A DNA stretch of 64,000 bases from Flavobacterium sp. SCGC AAA160-P02 (GTDB taxonomy: Bacteria; Bacteroidota; Bacteroidia; Flavobacteriales; Flavobacteriaceae), in the NCBI GenBank assembly GCA_000383355.1, contig KB911169.1, forward strand, positions 1 through 64,000. Direction: 5' to 3'. The position numbers and the translations under genes were made by a program. How positions within the stretch are numbered: the stretch's first letter is position 1; each line of letters starts with the position of its first letter. Below, in pieces: positions 7,235 through 15,523 of this stretch. Under the pieces are notes generated by a model, which ran no database searches, was not told the DNA's origin, and saw nothing but the letters and a program-made list of their open reading frames with translations.

Positions 7235-9543
7235 AAAATCTGATTTCAAATATTATTGAATCAAATAACATCAATAATGTGTTTTCATATGTTTTAGAAA
7301 ACATTTATAAAAATGGGCCTGTTTCTACAACAGACATGGAGATTCTATCATATCTAAAATTGTACAATTCAGAAGAATTTGAAGTATATCAGGATAGGAT
7401 TTTAAATTATATGGGAGTCTTTTATAAAAACATTGAACCAAAGTCACTAAAGGAGGTTGTATTCAGGCAGTATAGAAAATATATAACCGATACTTATGAA
7501 TATACATACACTCCTGTACAAGCAAACATAATAAAAGGTATACAATCAAATAAGTGCTTTAGCTTCTCCGCCCCTACCAGTACGGGTAAATCATTTGTTT
7601 TCATGAATTTGATTCAGAAAAGCACAGAGGACATAGTTATTGTAGTGCCTTCTAGAGCTCTGATTAATGAATATTTTATTAAGCTCAAAGAACTCATTGC
7701 GGATAAGTCAGTAAATATTTTGACCTTTATTGATAAAATCAATACTAAACATTCAAATAGAAACGTCTTTATTGTTACTCCTGAAAGATGTAGGGAATTA
7801 TTCAAATTTAAAAATTCGTACAGTGTTGCTCTTTTTCTCTTTGATGAGGCGCAACTCAGTAATGAAGAATCAAAAAGAGGTTTGTATTTTGATAGTATTG
7901 TTAGACGAGCTCAAAAATCTTTTCCTAATGCGTCATTCGTATTTGCGCACCCATTCGTAAAAAACCCCGAATCACAGATTAAAAAAAATCACTTTCTACC
8001 TGAAACATCTGGTTCAATACAATTCAAACAAAAAAATGTAGGACAAATGTTCTTATGTTCGGATGCTGACTGGAACTATTATCATTTTGGAATAGATAAA
8101 TCAATAATGGGTAATCAAAAAATAAAATGCTCATTTGATCCCATAGAACAATCTATTCTTTCTGGAGGAGCGGCATTATTCTATGTCACTAAAAGTAAAA
8201 TATATAGCAATGAGTTTCGTGTTCGGTTTAAGAAGTACATTGACTTATGCAACGTGATCGAAGACGAAAGAGTTGACAAATATATAGAGCAACTAAAGGA
8301 ATACACAGGTGGTGATTCAATCGCAGATAAGAATTATTATTCTCACTTGATTGCATTATTAAAAAGGGGAATCGTAATTCATCATGGATCGCTTCCCCTT
8401 CAAACTAGATCAATAATTGAAAATTTCACGCAAGATGGATTATGTCGTATTTGTTTTGCCACTTCAACATTGGAACAAGGTATTAATATGCCGTTTGATG
8501 TTGTCTTTTTAGATCGTCTAGAAAGTAGTAAGCCGTTATCGGTTAAAAATTTAATTGGAAGAGCAGGTAGATCAACATTACAAAAAGAATTCGATTATGG
8601 ATACGTCATTGTTAGCTCTCCCTCTAAAATGTCTAGTTTCAGGAATATTATGAGCCAAGACGAAGAGTTGGATGACGTTTCTTCCTTAGAAAAGTCCGAA
8701 CAAAAAGATGATGATTATAATGACTTTAAAGAGGCTATATTAAATGACACTTATTCTGATGAGTACAATCTAACAGAAAAAGACTTAGCAAAATTATCAT
8801 CAGAATCAACAGAAGATGTCGTCATAAATATTTTAAATTCTCTTTTTCGTAATAATGAAATAGTGCCACTACATAGACTAAATCAAGATATTAGAAATCG
8901 TTTACTACTTTATACATATTTTAGAAATCTGTATTCTATATACTTAGGTCGAAATCTCGAAGATGGAGAAGGAAATGTCTTAGATACAGCTATTAAAATA
9001 ATGCTCTGGAAAGTACATGGGAAAACATTTAAAAATATTTGCTGGTATCGATACTCACATATTAGCAAAACTAATGAGAGATCGAGGTTAGAAAAAATAG
9101 GCCAAAGCACCAATCATATTCAGGCTGAATTTTTGACTGGATATCATGACATACCAGATAAGAACCATAAAGTTTATAGTGTCTATCCTAGAGGAACAAG
9201 AGCATCATCTGTGGACTATGATCTAATAATGTATGATACCTATGATTACATTGATAAGCTGATAGGCTTTAAACTAAGTGATATATTTTACGCTTCGTTC
9301 ATGAAATATTTTGATAAATCGCAGGATTTAAGATCTGAAAAATTAGCTAAGTATATCAGATACGGAACTGATAATGAGATGCATATTTGGATGCTTAGAT
9401 ATGGAATGTCATTTGAGGATATAGAATTAATAGAACCACATATAGAGTCCATTGATTCTGAAGAAATTGTATTTAAAGATTCTATTTATTCAGTTCCTGA
9501 GGAATTGAGACTATCAATAGAAAGGTTTATAAATGAAAATTAA
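7231..9543 (+). CDS. hamB: HamB, DExH-box helicase of a Hachiman defence system
   Basis: This is a 770-aa superfamily 2 helicase. Motif I is APTSTGKS (residues 114-121), motif II is DEAQ (205-208), then come HHGSLP, TSTLEQGINMPFD and GRAGR (443-447), typical of Ski2/Hel308-like DNA helicases. I chose ATG at 7231 because it overlaps the hamA stop as ATGA. An upstream TTG in the same frame (7213) would lie within hamA and adds only six residues. Together with HamA it makes a complete Hachiman antiphage system in which HamB is the DNA-sensing motor. The stop lies 4 bases before the attC-like box at 9548, so the cassette is tightly packed. Confidence 0.88.
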   Translation: MKNLISNIIESNNINNVFSYVLENIYKNGPVSTTDMEILSYLKLYNSEEFEVYQDRILNYMGVFYKNIEPKSLKEVVFRQYRKYITDTYEYTYTPVQANIIKGIQSNKCFSFSAPTSTGKSFVFMNLIQKSTEDIVIVVPSRALINEYFIKLKELIADKSVNILTFIDKINTKHSNRNVFIVTPERCRELFKFKNSYSVALFLFDEAQLSNEESKRGLYFDSIVRRAQKSFPNASFVFAHPFVKNPESQIKKNHFLPETSGSIQFKQKNVGQMFLCSDADWNYYHFGIDKSIMGNQKIKCSFDPIEQSILSGGAALFYVTKSKIYSNEFRVRFKKYIDLCNVIEDERVDKYIEQLKEYTGGDSIADKNYYSHLIALLKRGIVIHHGSLPLQTRSIIENFTQDGLCRICFATSTLEQGINMPFDVVFLDRLESSKPLSVKNLIGRAGRSTLQKEFDYGYVIVSSPSKMSSFRNIMSQDEELDDVSSLEKSEQKDDDYNDFKEAILNDTYSDEYNLTEKDLAKLSSESTEDVVINILNSLFRNNEIVPLHRLNQDIRNRLLLYTYFRNLYSIYLGRNLEDGEGNVLDTAIKIMLWKVHGKTFKNICWYRYSHISKTNERSRLEKIGQSTNHIQAEFLTGYHDIPDKNHKVYSVYPRGTRASSVDYDLIMYDTYDYIDKLIGFKLSDIFYASFMKYFDKSQDLRSEKLAKYIRYGTDNEMHIWMLRYGMSFEDIELIEPHIESIDSEEIVFKDSIYSVPEELRLSIERFINEN

Positions 9544-9547
9544 AAAA

Positions 9548-9618
9548 GCCCCTAACAAAATGTATAGTGCATAGCACCCTGCGGGATGCTACGACACCAT
9601 ACACGGAACGTTATAAAA
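9548..9618 (+). repeat. Compact attC-like site of the Hachiman cassette
   Basis: Box GCCCCTAAC (9548-9556) matches the cassette start GCTAGGGGC (6521) at 8 of 9 pairs. Inside, TGTATAGTG (9561-9569) pairs with CACCATACA, and TAGCACCC-TGC-GGGATGCTA (9572-9591) forms a near-perfect hairpin. The 3' end is GAACGTTATAA, a classical attC-like CGTTA end. At about 70 bp this is the most canonical site in the array. Confidence 0.75.
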
Positions 9619-9631
9619 AAACCAAAAAAAA

Positions 9632-11407
9632 ATGGCTGTACTCAAGAACAAAAAAGAAAAAATGTTTTATGATTCCTTAGAACAAATTAAAACTTTTGAC
9701 ATATGGGAAATAAGTAGTCATTTAGCCAAAACAAACAGAGAAAACCACGAGGAAGAGAAAGATATAATAACCGAAAGGAAAGTTCTAACGTATAATTTAA
9801 ATAAGGGTCGATTAATACATAGTTCAACAAGTACTAATATTACAGAAGAAATAAACCCATTTTCTGAAGTAGAAATAGAATATATAAAAGAAAGAATTAT
9901 TGAGACAAATAATCCTATAGTTAAATCTAAATACTCTCATATAATTTGGAACTTAACAAAACATAGGAGTTTTGCTTTAATAGCCTTAGAAAATTATATA
10001 GAATCAATTAACATAATAAAGGCAGATAGACAAAAACCTAATGTTATCTCTGCAATATTATACATATCAAAAAATACTAAGCAAAAAATAGAAAAGGTAA
10101 AATTTATAGTTTTAGAAAACCTCGAGAAGGACCAAACATGGCTAAAAACATTATATTTATCTGAAATATTAGAAAATAACATATTTATAGATCTAGAATT
10201 AAAAAAAATTTCTAATCAATTAATAAACTGGTTGGACATCAATGATCCATTAGCATATAGCACAAACAAATCTCTTATGGAAAGCGCTATTCTAATTCAA
10301 AAAAAACTAAATACTTCTACAGATATATATTATGAAAAATTAGCAAAAAATGAAGATTTAATTTTAGCCAAACACCTAGATGAGTCAAATTTCATAAGAA
10401 TAGAAGCCTATGGTAATAAAGCAGTATACTACAGGAAGGGAAACAACTCTATTGAGAGTGAAAAAAATTTCATACAATTTAATAAATTAAAACAAAAAGT
10501 TAAGCTTGGAACAATCGATTTTAAATTTGATGCAGACATTAACGATAAAATTAATCAGTATTTAACATCATGTTCAAAAAATATACTAACATTAAATACA
10601 GAAAATATCTTAGGTTACTTTGCAGTAAATGAAGATATTATTGTTAACCATGCTGAAAACATTCGAGTTTCAACGGAAAACATGAAAAGCTCTATAGCGT
10701 TTTTATTTAAAACTACAAATTTTGATATTAACAGTAATTACAAAAACCTAAGTCCTGAAGAAAAATTAAATAACAAAATATTTGAAAACTATATTATCAT
10801 GAATAATATTAAATGTTATAGTCTTTTCTTAAAAGTATTTGTTGATGGAATAATAATCGGAAAAATTAATTATTATGAAATAATTAAGTTTCTTGAAAAG
10901 CATACTTGGTTTGGTACAAAATTCAAAAGAACTATTGCATTAAAAGATATAGATGAAACAACAACTTGGATTTCATATCTTTCACCAGGTATCCATAATC
11001 TGTTTTCTCAATTTGAATTATCAGTATTAATGAACTCAAATAAAATAAATAATTTTATTCTATGTATTGATAGTCTAACTTTAAAGTTTGAAGGAGTTTT
11101 ACGTGATTTTATTTTGTTAAGTGGTGGTAATACTACTAAATGGTTAGAGGGTAATATTCAAGAGCAGTTATTCAGCGATTTAATCGATAATCCAACTATA
11201 TCACAATATTTTAATGAAAATGATATAGAGCTATTCAAATTCACATTCATGAAAAAAGGAAAAGATTTAAGAAATAATATTGCACATTCTTTCATGAACT
11301 ATTCTGACTACAGTCTAGAAAATGCAATATTAGTATTTTTCTGTTTTTTGAGATTAGGGAAATATCAAATTCAAAAAAAGTTAGTTGCTAACGCCAGCTC
11401 CCGCTAG
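9632..11407 (+). CDS. DUF4209-like protein with HEPN-type RX4H motif
   Basis: The 591-aa soluble protein has a long helical N-terminal and central part. Its C-terminal region matches what I know of DUF4209: a conserved LKFEGVLRDFILL segment followed by KDLRNNIAHSF. The R547-N-N-I-A-H552 sequence fits the RX4-6H catalytic motif of HEPN ribonucleases, so an RNase toxin or abortive-infection role is plausible but inferred from the motif alone. The last residues (ANASSR) and the TAG stop come from the following attC-like element, a sign that the reading frame runs into the cassette end. It is the single gene of cassette 7, next to the Hachiman cassette. The DUF4209 assignment is moderately sure. 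Confidence 0.6.
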   Translation: MAVLKNKKEKMFYDSLEQIKTFDIWEISSHLAKTNRENHEEEKDIITERKVLTYNLNKGRLIHSSTSTNITEEINPFSEVEIEYIKERIIETNNPIVKSKYSHIIWNLTKHRSFALIALENYIESINIIKADRQKPNVISAILYISKNTKQKIEKVKFIVLENLEKDQTWLKTLYLSEILENNIFIDLELKKISNQLINWLDINDPLAYSTNKSLMESAILIQKKLNTSTDIYYEKLAKNEDLILAKHLDESNFIRIEAYGNKAVYYRKGNNSIESEKNFIQFNKLKQKVKLGTIDFKFDADINDKINQYLTSCSKNILTLNTENILGYFAVNEDIIVNHAENIRVSTENMKSSIAFLFKTTNFDINSNYKNLSPEEKLNNKIFENYIIMNNIKCYSLFLKVFVDGIIIGKINYYEIIKFLEKHTWFGTKFKRTIALKDIDETTTWISYLSPGIHNLFSQFELSVLMNSNKINNFILCIDSLTLKFEGVLRDFILLSGGNTTKWLEGNIQEQLFSDLIDNPTISQYFNENDIELFKFTFMKKGKDLRNNIAHSFMNYSDYSLENAILVFFCFLRLGKYQIQKKLVANASSR

Positions 11408-11505
11408 CTTGCAACTAATTGTGGTAAGAGCCTGCCTGCCTCAGGCAGGTAAGAAGAAAAAGAAGCTAAAAAACTATTGTAAGCAATTTAGATGGTTGTG
11501 TAGGT
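11384..11505 (+). repeat. Probable degenerate terminal attC-like site of cassette 7
   Basis: GTTGCTAAC (11384-11392) and a CCGCTAGCTTGCAACTAATTGTGG relative of the hairpin in copies B and C (11401 onwards) mark the start. A strong hairpin CCTGCC-TCA-GGCAGG (about 11435-11449) sits inside. A possible end box GTTGTGTAGG lies at 11495-11504. The pairing of outer boxes is weak, so the right end of the array is approximate. Confidence 0.4.
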
Positions 11506-11589
11506 ATATTAATAGTTAACACTGTTGCTCCTATAGGATTAGTTTCGCTGATCCTATAAAGCTACGCTTTGAAAATAGTACAAACAAAA

Positions 11590-11617
11590 AAACGCTCAAG
11601 CTAGCTTGGCGTTTTTT
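11590..11617. terminator. Rho-independent terminator hairpin before the tRNA cluster
   Basis: An AACGCTCAAGC / GCTTGGCGTT stem flanked by A and T runs. It could work in both directions: ending the array on the + strand and the tRNA transcript on the - strand. Confidence 0.6.
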
Positions 11618-11637
11618 TTAATTGCACTATTTATTTG

Positions 11638-11711
11638 TGAGCCCGATAGGATTCGAACCTATGACCGCCTCCTTAGAAGGGAGGTGCTCTATCCAACTGA
11701 GCTACGAGCCC
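11638..11711 (-). tRNA. tRNA-Arg (TCT)
   Basis: Read on the minus strand it begins GGGCTCGTAGCTCAG, has anticodon loop CTTCTAA (anticodon TCT) and a standard GGTTCGAATCC T-arm. The acceptor stem closes with two G-U pairs. It ends with discriminator A. It is the last of three tRNAs on this strand. Confidence 0.93.
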
Positions 11712-11739
11712 GTAGTTTTTATGTTTCTACGAAAACAGT

Positions 11740-11757
11740 GTCGGGGTGGCAGGATTA
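11740..11757 (+). repeat. Partial copy of the tRNA-Pro 3' end
   Basis: TCGGGGTGGCAGGATT occurs here and again at 11870 as the 3' end of tRNA-Pro, each preceded by TTTCTACGAAAAC some bases upstream. The copy breaks off before the T-arm, so it is a fragment, consistent with tandem duplication or with an old integration event at the tRNA end. Confidence 0.6.
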
Positions 11758-11869
11758 ACGCTGTTGATCCTGATAGGTTTAATCACAAATTAAAAATTAC
11801 TTTAATAAGCAAACACCTACGTTTTCTTTAGAAAGTAAACTTTCTACGAAAACTCCACTTTTTACTTTG

Positions 11870-11944
11870 TCGGGGTGGCAGGATTCGAACCTGCGACCTC
11901 CTCGTCCCAAACGAGGCGCGATAACCGGGCTACGCTACACCCCG
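11870..11944 (-). tRNA. tRNA-Pro (TGG)
   Basis: On the minus strand it starts CGGGGTGTAGCG, carries anticodon TGG in a CTCGTTTGGGACGAG arm, and ends CACCCCGA. All arms are intact. Its 3' end is duplicated at 11740. Confidence 0.94.
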
Positions 11945-11958
11945 AGTAGCAATTATTG

Positions 11959-12043
11959 CGGAGAGTGTGGGATTCGAACCCACGCGACAGTTACCCGTCG
12001 ACAGTTTAGCAAACTGCTCCATTAACCACTCTGGCAACTCTCC
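11959..12043 (-). tRNA. tRNA-Ser (GCT)
   Basis: An 85-nt class II tRNA on the minus strand, starting GGAGAGTTGCCAGAGTGG. Anticodon GCT lies in CAGTTTGCTAAACTG, followed by a long variable arm, and it ends ACTCTCCG with discriminator G as expected for serine. Confidence 0.94.
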
Positions 12044-12136
12044 GAAAAACTAACAATGTTAGCATAAAAATTGCGAGTGCAAATGTAACATACGTATTAC
12101 AATATTGCAAGGTTTTTTATGCTTTTTGCAATAAAA

Positions 12137-14200
12137 TTAATCAGGATATTCTACACGTACATGATAGATGTTCATTAATTTTCTCTTAATCACTTTTTTA
12201 ATTTTTTCAATCTCACTAAATGTAATATCTGAATTGATAAACTGATTGTCTAATTTTTGCTTTTCAACAATCTTATTAATTAAATCGTCTATGGATTGAG
12301 CTGAAGGCTGTTGTAAACTTTTTGAAGCTGCCTCAGCTGCATCACATATCATTAAAATAGCGGTTTCTCTGGAGAAAGGAATGGGGCCTTTGTACTGAAA
12401 TTTTTTAATATCTACCTCTTCTTCTGGACTTTGTTCCTGCTCTTTAACATAAAAATAATACACCAAACTTGTTCCATGATGGGTTCTAATAAAATCTATA
12501 ATTCTATCTGGAAGGCTATATTGTTTTGCAAGCTCTATCCCTTTAATAACATGGTCTGTAATTATTTTAGCACTGTCTGAAGGTGATAAATCATTGTGAG
12601 GGTTTACACCTGTAGACTGGTTTTCTATAAAATACATTGGATTTAATATTTTTCCAATGTCATGATATAATGCACCTGTTCTTACTAGCATAGAATTTGC
12701 TCCTATTTCGTTAGCTGCAGCCTCTGCTAAATTAGCAACCTGCATAGAATGCTGAAACGTACCTGGTGCTTTTTCATTTAACTCCTTTAAAAGCTTCGTA
12801 TTGGTACTAGAAAGTTCTAATAAGGTAACATCTGACACCAATCCAAATATTTTCTCGTAGGCATAAATAAAGAATAATGACAGAAAAGACAGTAAGCCAT
12901 TGGCACCAAACATCATTAAATACTCCCAATTAATTTGAGATGCATTTCCTTCTTTAATGATAGAAAATGCCAAATAAGTAATCATATAAATAAGGGTTAT
13001 TTGGCCAATAGAAATAAATAGATTTGCTCGTTTGTGCAATTCTGAAACTGTTAAAATAGTAACAATCCCGGCAATAATATGAAGATAAATAAACTCAAAA
13101 CTATCTGGTACTATAAACCCTAAAAGCAGTACCGTTAATACATGAGTAAATAATCCTAGTCTTGCATCAAAAAAGGCCTTCAAAATAATTGGCAAAATAC
13201 TTAACGGCACAACATATAAATAATCTGAATTGTATTTAATAACAAGTGTTTGAATCAAAATCATGAAACTGACATTGAAAAATATAAAGGTTACTTTGGT
13301 GTTATTCTCAAAAATTTCTTTTCGATACTTATGTAAGAATAACAACAACATTAAAAGTGCTAAAGACACTAATATTGTATAGCCTAAAACAATCCAATAA
13401 TAGTTGGCATTGGTCCAAAGTTTAGATTCTGATTGACCTTTTAATGAATACAAAATATCCATTTTTTTTCCCTCAACAATATCACCTTTTAAAATAATTA
13501 ACTCTCCATAAGACACCTTTCCTCTACTTAGAGAAATTTCATTTATAGATTCTTCAATTACTTTTTGTGTAAATTCATTATCATAGGATACATTTGGTTT
13601 TATAATTTCAGAAAGAATTGATAAATTAATATTTTGAGAATAATTATACGGCTGCTCTCCTAAACTCTTTTTAATAAGTTCAAAAACATCTTTAGAAGAT
13701 AATAAGTTGTTGTAAATAATATCTTGTACTTGATTATCTACCTTTAACGTAATAATACTATTTTTATCGGAAACAATTCCCTGGCTTGTTGCTTCTATAA
13801 ATCCATTATTATAAACAGATTCTATGATAGAATTACCAATCAAAATAGCAGATTCTAAATCATTTTTTCCTAATGAATCATTTTCCTGAAGAAAGGAAGT
13901 TCTTAATTGATAAGCATCTTTTACTTCAGCTACTATTTCTTTATTAAATTCAAAATATAATTTAGCAGCTACTTCAATATTCTTAATCTCTTCTGTGATT
14001 TCTTCTTCAGACTTATCTATTGCAAAATCAAAAGGAGCATATAAGTTATCATATTGCCATGGCTTGCCTTTGGTAAATTCATATTTAAATTGACCTCCTT
14101 TTGGAAAAAGATACACAATAGCAACTGCTGTAATTAAAAAAAGAATAACCTTATAAATAGTAGCGTTATGCTTGTATAATTTGTTTACAGTTTTACTCAT
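12137..14200 (-). CDS. pgpH: 7TM receptor-HD phosphohydrolase, PgpH type (cyclic di-AMP phosphodiesterase)
   Basis: The 687-aa protein has one N-terminal membrane helix (about 22-38), a large extracytoplasmic region (about 40-265, the 7TMR-HDED type), seven membrane helices (about 270-460), and a C-terminal HD domain. The HD site is visible as ALYHDIGKI with H513-D514 and later RTHHGTSLV. PgpH homologues hydrolyse c-di-AMP and so tune osmotic balance and cell-wall stress responses. I chose the ATG at 14200: a TAAGTTTG box at 14219-14226 with TTTG 18 bases further up would put the transcript start below any earlier start codon. It is the first gene after the tRNAs and is divergent from the thiolase gene. 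Confidence 0.85.
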   Translation of the reverse strand: MSKTVNKLYKHNATIYKVILFLITAVAIVYLFPKGGQFKYEFTKGKPWQYDNLYAPFDFAIDKSEEEITEEIKNIEVAAKLYFEFNKEIVAEVKDAYQLRTSFLQENDSLGKNDLESAILIGNSIIESVYNNGFIEATSQGIVSDKNSIITLKVDNQVQDIIYNNLLSSKDVFELIKKSLGEQPYNYSQNINLSILSEIIKPNVSYDNEFTQKVIEESINEISLSRGKVSYGELIILKGDIVEGKKMDILYSLKGQSESKLWTNANYYWIVLGYTILVSLALLMLLLFLHKYRKEIFENNTKVTFIFFNVSFMILIQTLVIKYNSDYLYVVPLSILPIILKAFFDARLGLFTHVLTVLLLGFIVPDSFEFIYLHIIAGIVTILTVSELHKRANLFISIGQITLIYMITYLAFSIIKEGNASQINWEYLMMFGANGLLSFLSLFFIYAYEKIFGLVSDVTLLELSSTNTKLLKELNEKAPGTFQHSMQVANLAEAAANEIGANSMLVRTGALYHDIGKILNPMYFIENQSTGVNPHNDLSPSDSAKIITDHVIKGIELAKQYSLPDRIIDFIRTHHGTSLVYYFYVKEQEQSPEEEVDIKKFQYKGPIPFSRETAILMICDAAEAASKSLQQPSAQSIDDLINKIVEKQKLDNQFINSDITFSEIEKIKKVIKRKLMNIYHVRVEYPD

Positions 14201-14218
14201 ATATTTATCTTGTGAACA

Positions 14219-14248
14219 CAAACTTAACTTAAAAAAATGGACGTCAAA
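14219..14248 (-). promoter_or_regulatory. Bacteroidota-type promoter of pgpH
   Basis: On the minus strand: TTTG (14248-14245), 18 bases, then TAAGTTTG (14226-14219). This fits the TTTG-N17-23-TAnnTTTG consensus of flavobacterial housekeeping promoters. Confidence 0.65.
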
Positions 14249-14290
14249 AATTGAAAGGATAGTTTCCTAAAAAATTTGATTTAAAATAGT

Positions 14291-14298
14291 TAATTTTG
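14291..14298 (+). promoter_or_regulatory. -7 box (TAATTTTG) upstream of the thiolase gene
   Basis: A perfect TAnnTTTG element lies 31 bases before the ATG at 14330. No good -33 TTTG is at the expected distance. Confidence 0.5.
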
Positions 14299-14329
14299 TG
14301 GTACTAATGAAGATTAAAAATTATTGAAA

Positions 14330-15511
14330 ATGAATACTAGAGATGTTGTAATTGTAGCCGTTGCCAGAACCCCTATTGGAAGCTTTATGGGAAGTCTTTC
14401 AAGCATCCCAGCTCCAAAATTAGGAGCCATAGCAATTAAAGGCGCCCTAGAAAAAATTAAACTAGACCCAAACTTAGTAGATGAAGTTTTTATGGGGAAT
14501 GTAGTTTCGGCTGGTTTAGGACAAGCTCCTGCAAGACAGGCTGCTATCTTTGCTGGTATTTCAGACACTGTACCTTGTACAACAATTAATAAAGTTTGTG
14601 CTTCTGGAATGAAATCTGTGATGTTAGCAGCTCAATCAATTGCTTTAGGAGATGCAGATATTGTAGTTGCTGGGGGTATGGAAAACATGAGTTCTATTCC
14701 TCACTATCTTCATGGAAGACAGGGAACCAAATTTGGACCTACAACGCTTGAAGATGGAATGCAAAAAGACGGACTAGTAGATGCTTATGATAAGAATGCC
14801 ATGGGAGTTAGTGCTGATGCTTGCGCTGCCAAATATGGTTTTTCTAGAGAAGATCAAGATGCTTATGCTATTCAATCTTACCAAAGATCTGCGGAAGCAT
14901 GGAATTCAGGTAAATTTTCTGATGAGATTATTCCTGTAGAAATACCTCAACGAAGAGGAGCATCTATTATAATGACTGAAGATGAAGAGTTTAAAAATGT
15001 AAAGATTGAAAAAATACCTGCTTTACGTGCTGCTTTTTCAAAAGAAGGAACCGTAACCGCTGCTAATGCTTCAACTATTAACGATGGTGCGGCAGCTTTA
15101 ATTTTAATGTCTTCTGAAAAAGCAACAGAATTACAACTTACACCTATTGCTAAAATTAGAAGCTATGCAGATGCAGCTCAAGAGCCAAAGTGGTTTACAA
15201 CAGCGCCAGCTAAAGCTATTCCAAAAGCTCTAGATAAAGCGGGAATATCTATTAATGAGGTAGATTATTTTGAGTTAAACGAGGCTTTTGCAGTTGTAGG
15301 ATTGGCTAATATGAAAATACTAGGATTAAAAAATGACCGTGTAAATGTAAACGGTGGTGCTGTATCTTTGGGACATCCTTTAGGTGTTTCAGGAGCCAGG
15401 ATTATTATTGCTCTTACCTCTATTTTAAAACAGAATAATGCTAAAATTGGTGTTGCAGGAATCTGTAATGGTGGTGGTGGCGCTAGTGCAATGGTTATTG
15501 AAACTCTATAA
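14330..15511 (+). CDS. Acetyl-CoA C-acetyltransferase (thiolase)
   Basis: A 393-aa thiolase that condenses two acetyl-CoA to acetoacetyl-CoA or cleaves 3-ketoacyl-CoA. The nucleophile is Cys90 in NKVCASGMKS. The His of GGAVSLGHPLGVSGAR and the second Cys of GICNGGGGAS near the C-terminus complete the site. The length is normal. ATG at 14330 is preferred over a TTG six bases earlier. The NlpC/P60 gene starts 12 bases after the stop and may share the transcript. I cannot tell a biosynthetic (AtoB/PhaA) from a degradative (FadA) role by sequence alone, and no other beta-oxidation gene is next to it. Confidence 0.9.
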   Translation: MNTRDVVIVAVARTPIGSFMGSLSSIPAPKLGAIAIKGALEKIKLDPNLVDEVFMGNVVSAGLGQAPARQAAIFAGISDTVPCTTINKVCASGMKSVMLAAQSIALGDADIVVAGGMENMSSIPHYLHGRQGTKFGPTTLEDGMQKDGLVDAYDKNAMGVSADACAAKYGFSREDQDAYAIQSYQRSAEAWNSGKFSDEIIPVEIPQRRGASIIMTEDEEFKNVKIEKIPALRAAFSKEGTVTAANASTINDGAAALILMSSEKATELQLTPIAKIRSYADAAQEPKWFTTAPAKAIPKALDKAGISINEVDYFELNEAFAVVGLANMKILGLKNDRVNVNGGAVSLGHPLGVSGARIIIALTSILKQNNAKIGVAGICNGGGGASAMVIETL

Positions 15512-15523
15512 AACTAATAAAAT

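Larger units (their letters stand above)
159..11505 (+). mobile_element. Integron-like gene cassette array without an integrase in view
   Basis: Seven consecutive units on the + strand each hold one or two genes followed by a hairpin-rich element. Predicted joints (G^TT) lie after 158, 1042, 1710, 5356, 5780, 6521 and 9610. The start of a cassette matches the reverse complement of the box just after its own last gene: cassette 2 (1042-1050 with 1583-1591, 9/9), cassette 3 (1710-1719 with 5226-5235, 10/10), cassette 5 (5780-5789 with 6312-6321, 10/10), cassette 6 (6521-6529 with 9548-9556, 8/9), cassette 4 (6/6 core). Cassettes 1 and 7 do not match well. This reciprocity is known from integron cassettes, whose attC R'' and R' boxes pair in the circular form. 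No integrase lies in the window, so this is either the distal part of an integron or an integrase-less cluster. The left end is outside the window. Confidence 0.75.

Noticed and set aside
1583..9618. CRISPR array
   Set aside because: Repeats are few, long, unequal and separated by whole genes; there are no uniform short spacers and no cas genes.
1..11505. Insertion sequence or composite transposon as the source of the repeats
   Set aside because: No transposase gene, no terminal inverted repeats at outer ends and no target duplications are visible; the box reciprocity fits integron recombination better.
11622..11831. A 69-codon plus-strand frame
   Set aside because: It lies across tRNA-Arg and the tRNA-Pro fragment on the opposite strand; such translated tRNA peptides (SPIGFEPMTA) are a known annotation artefact.
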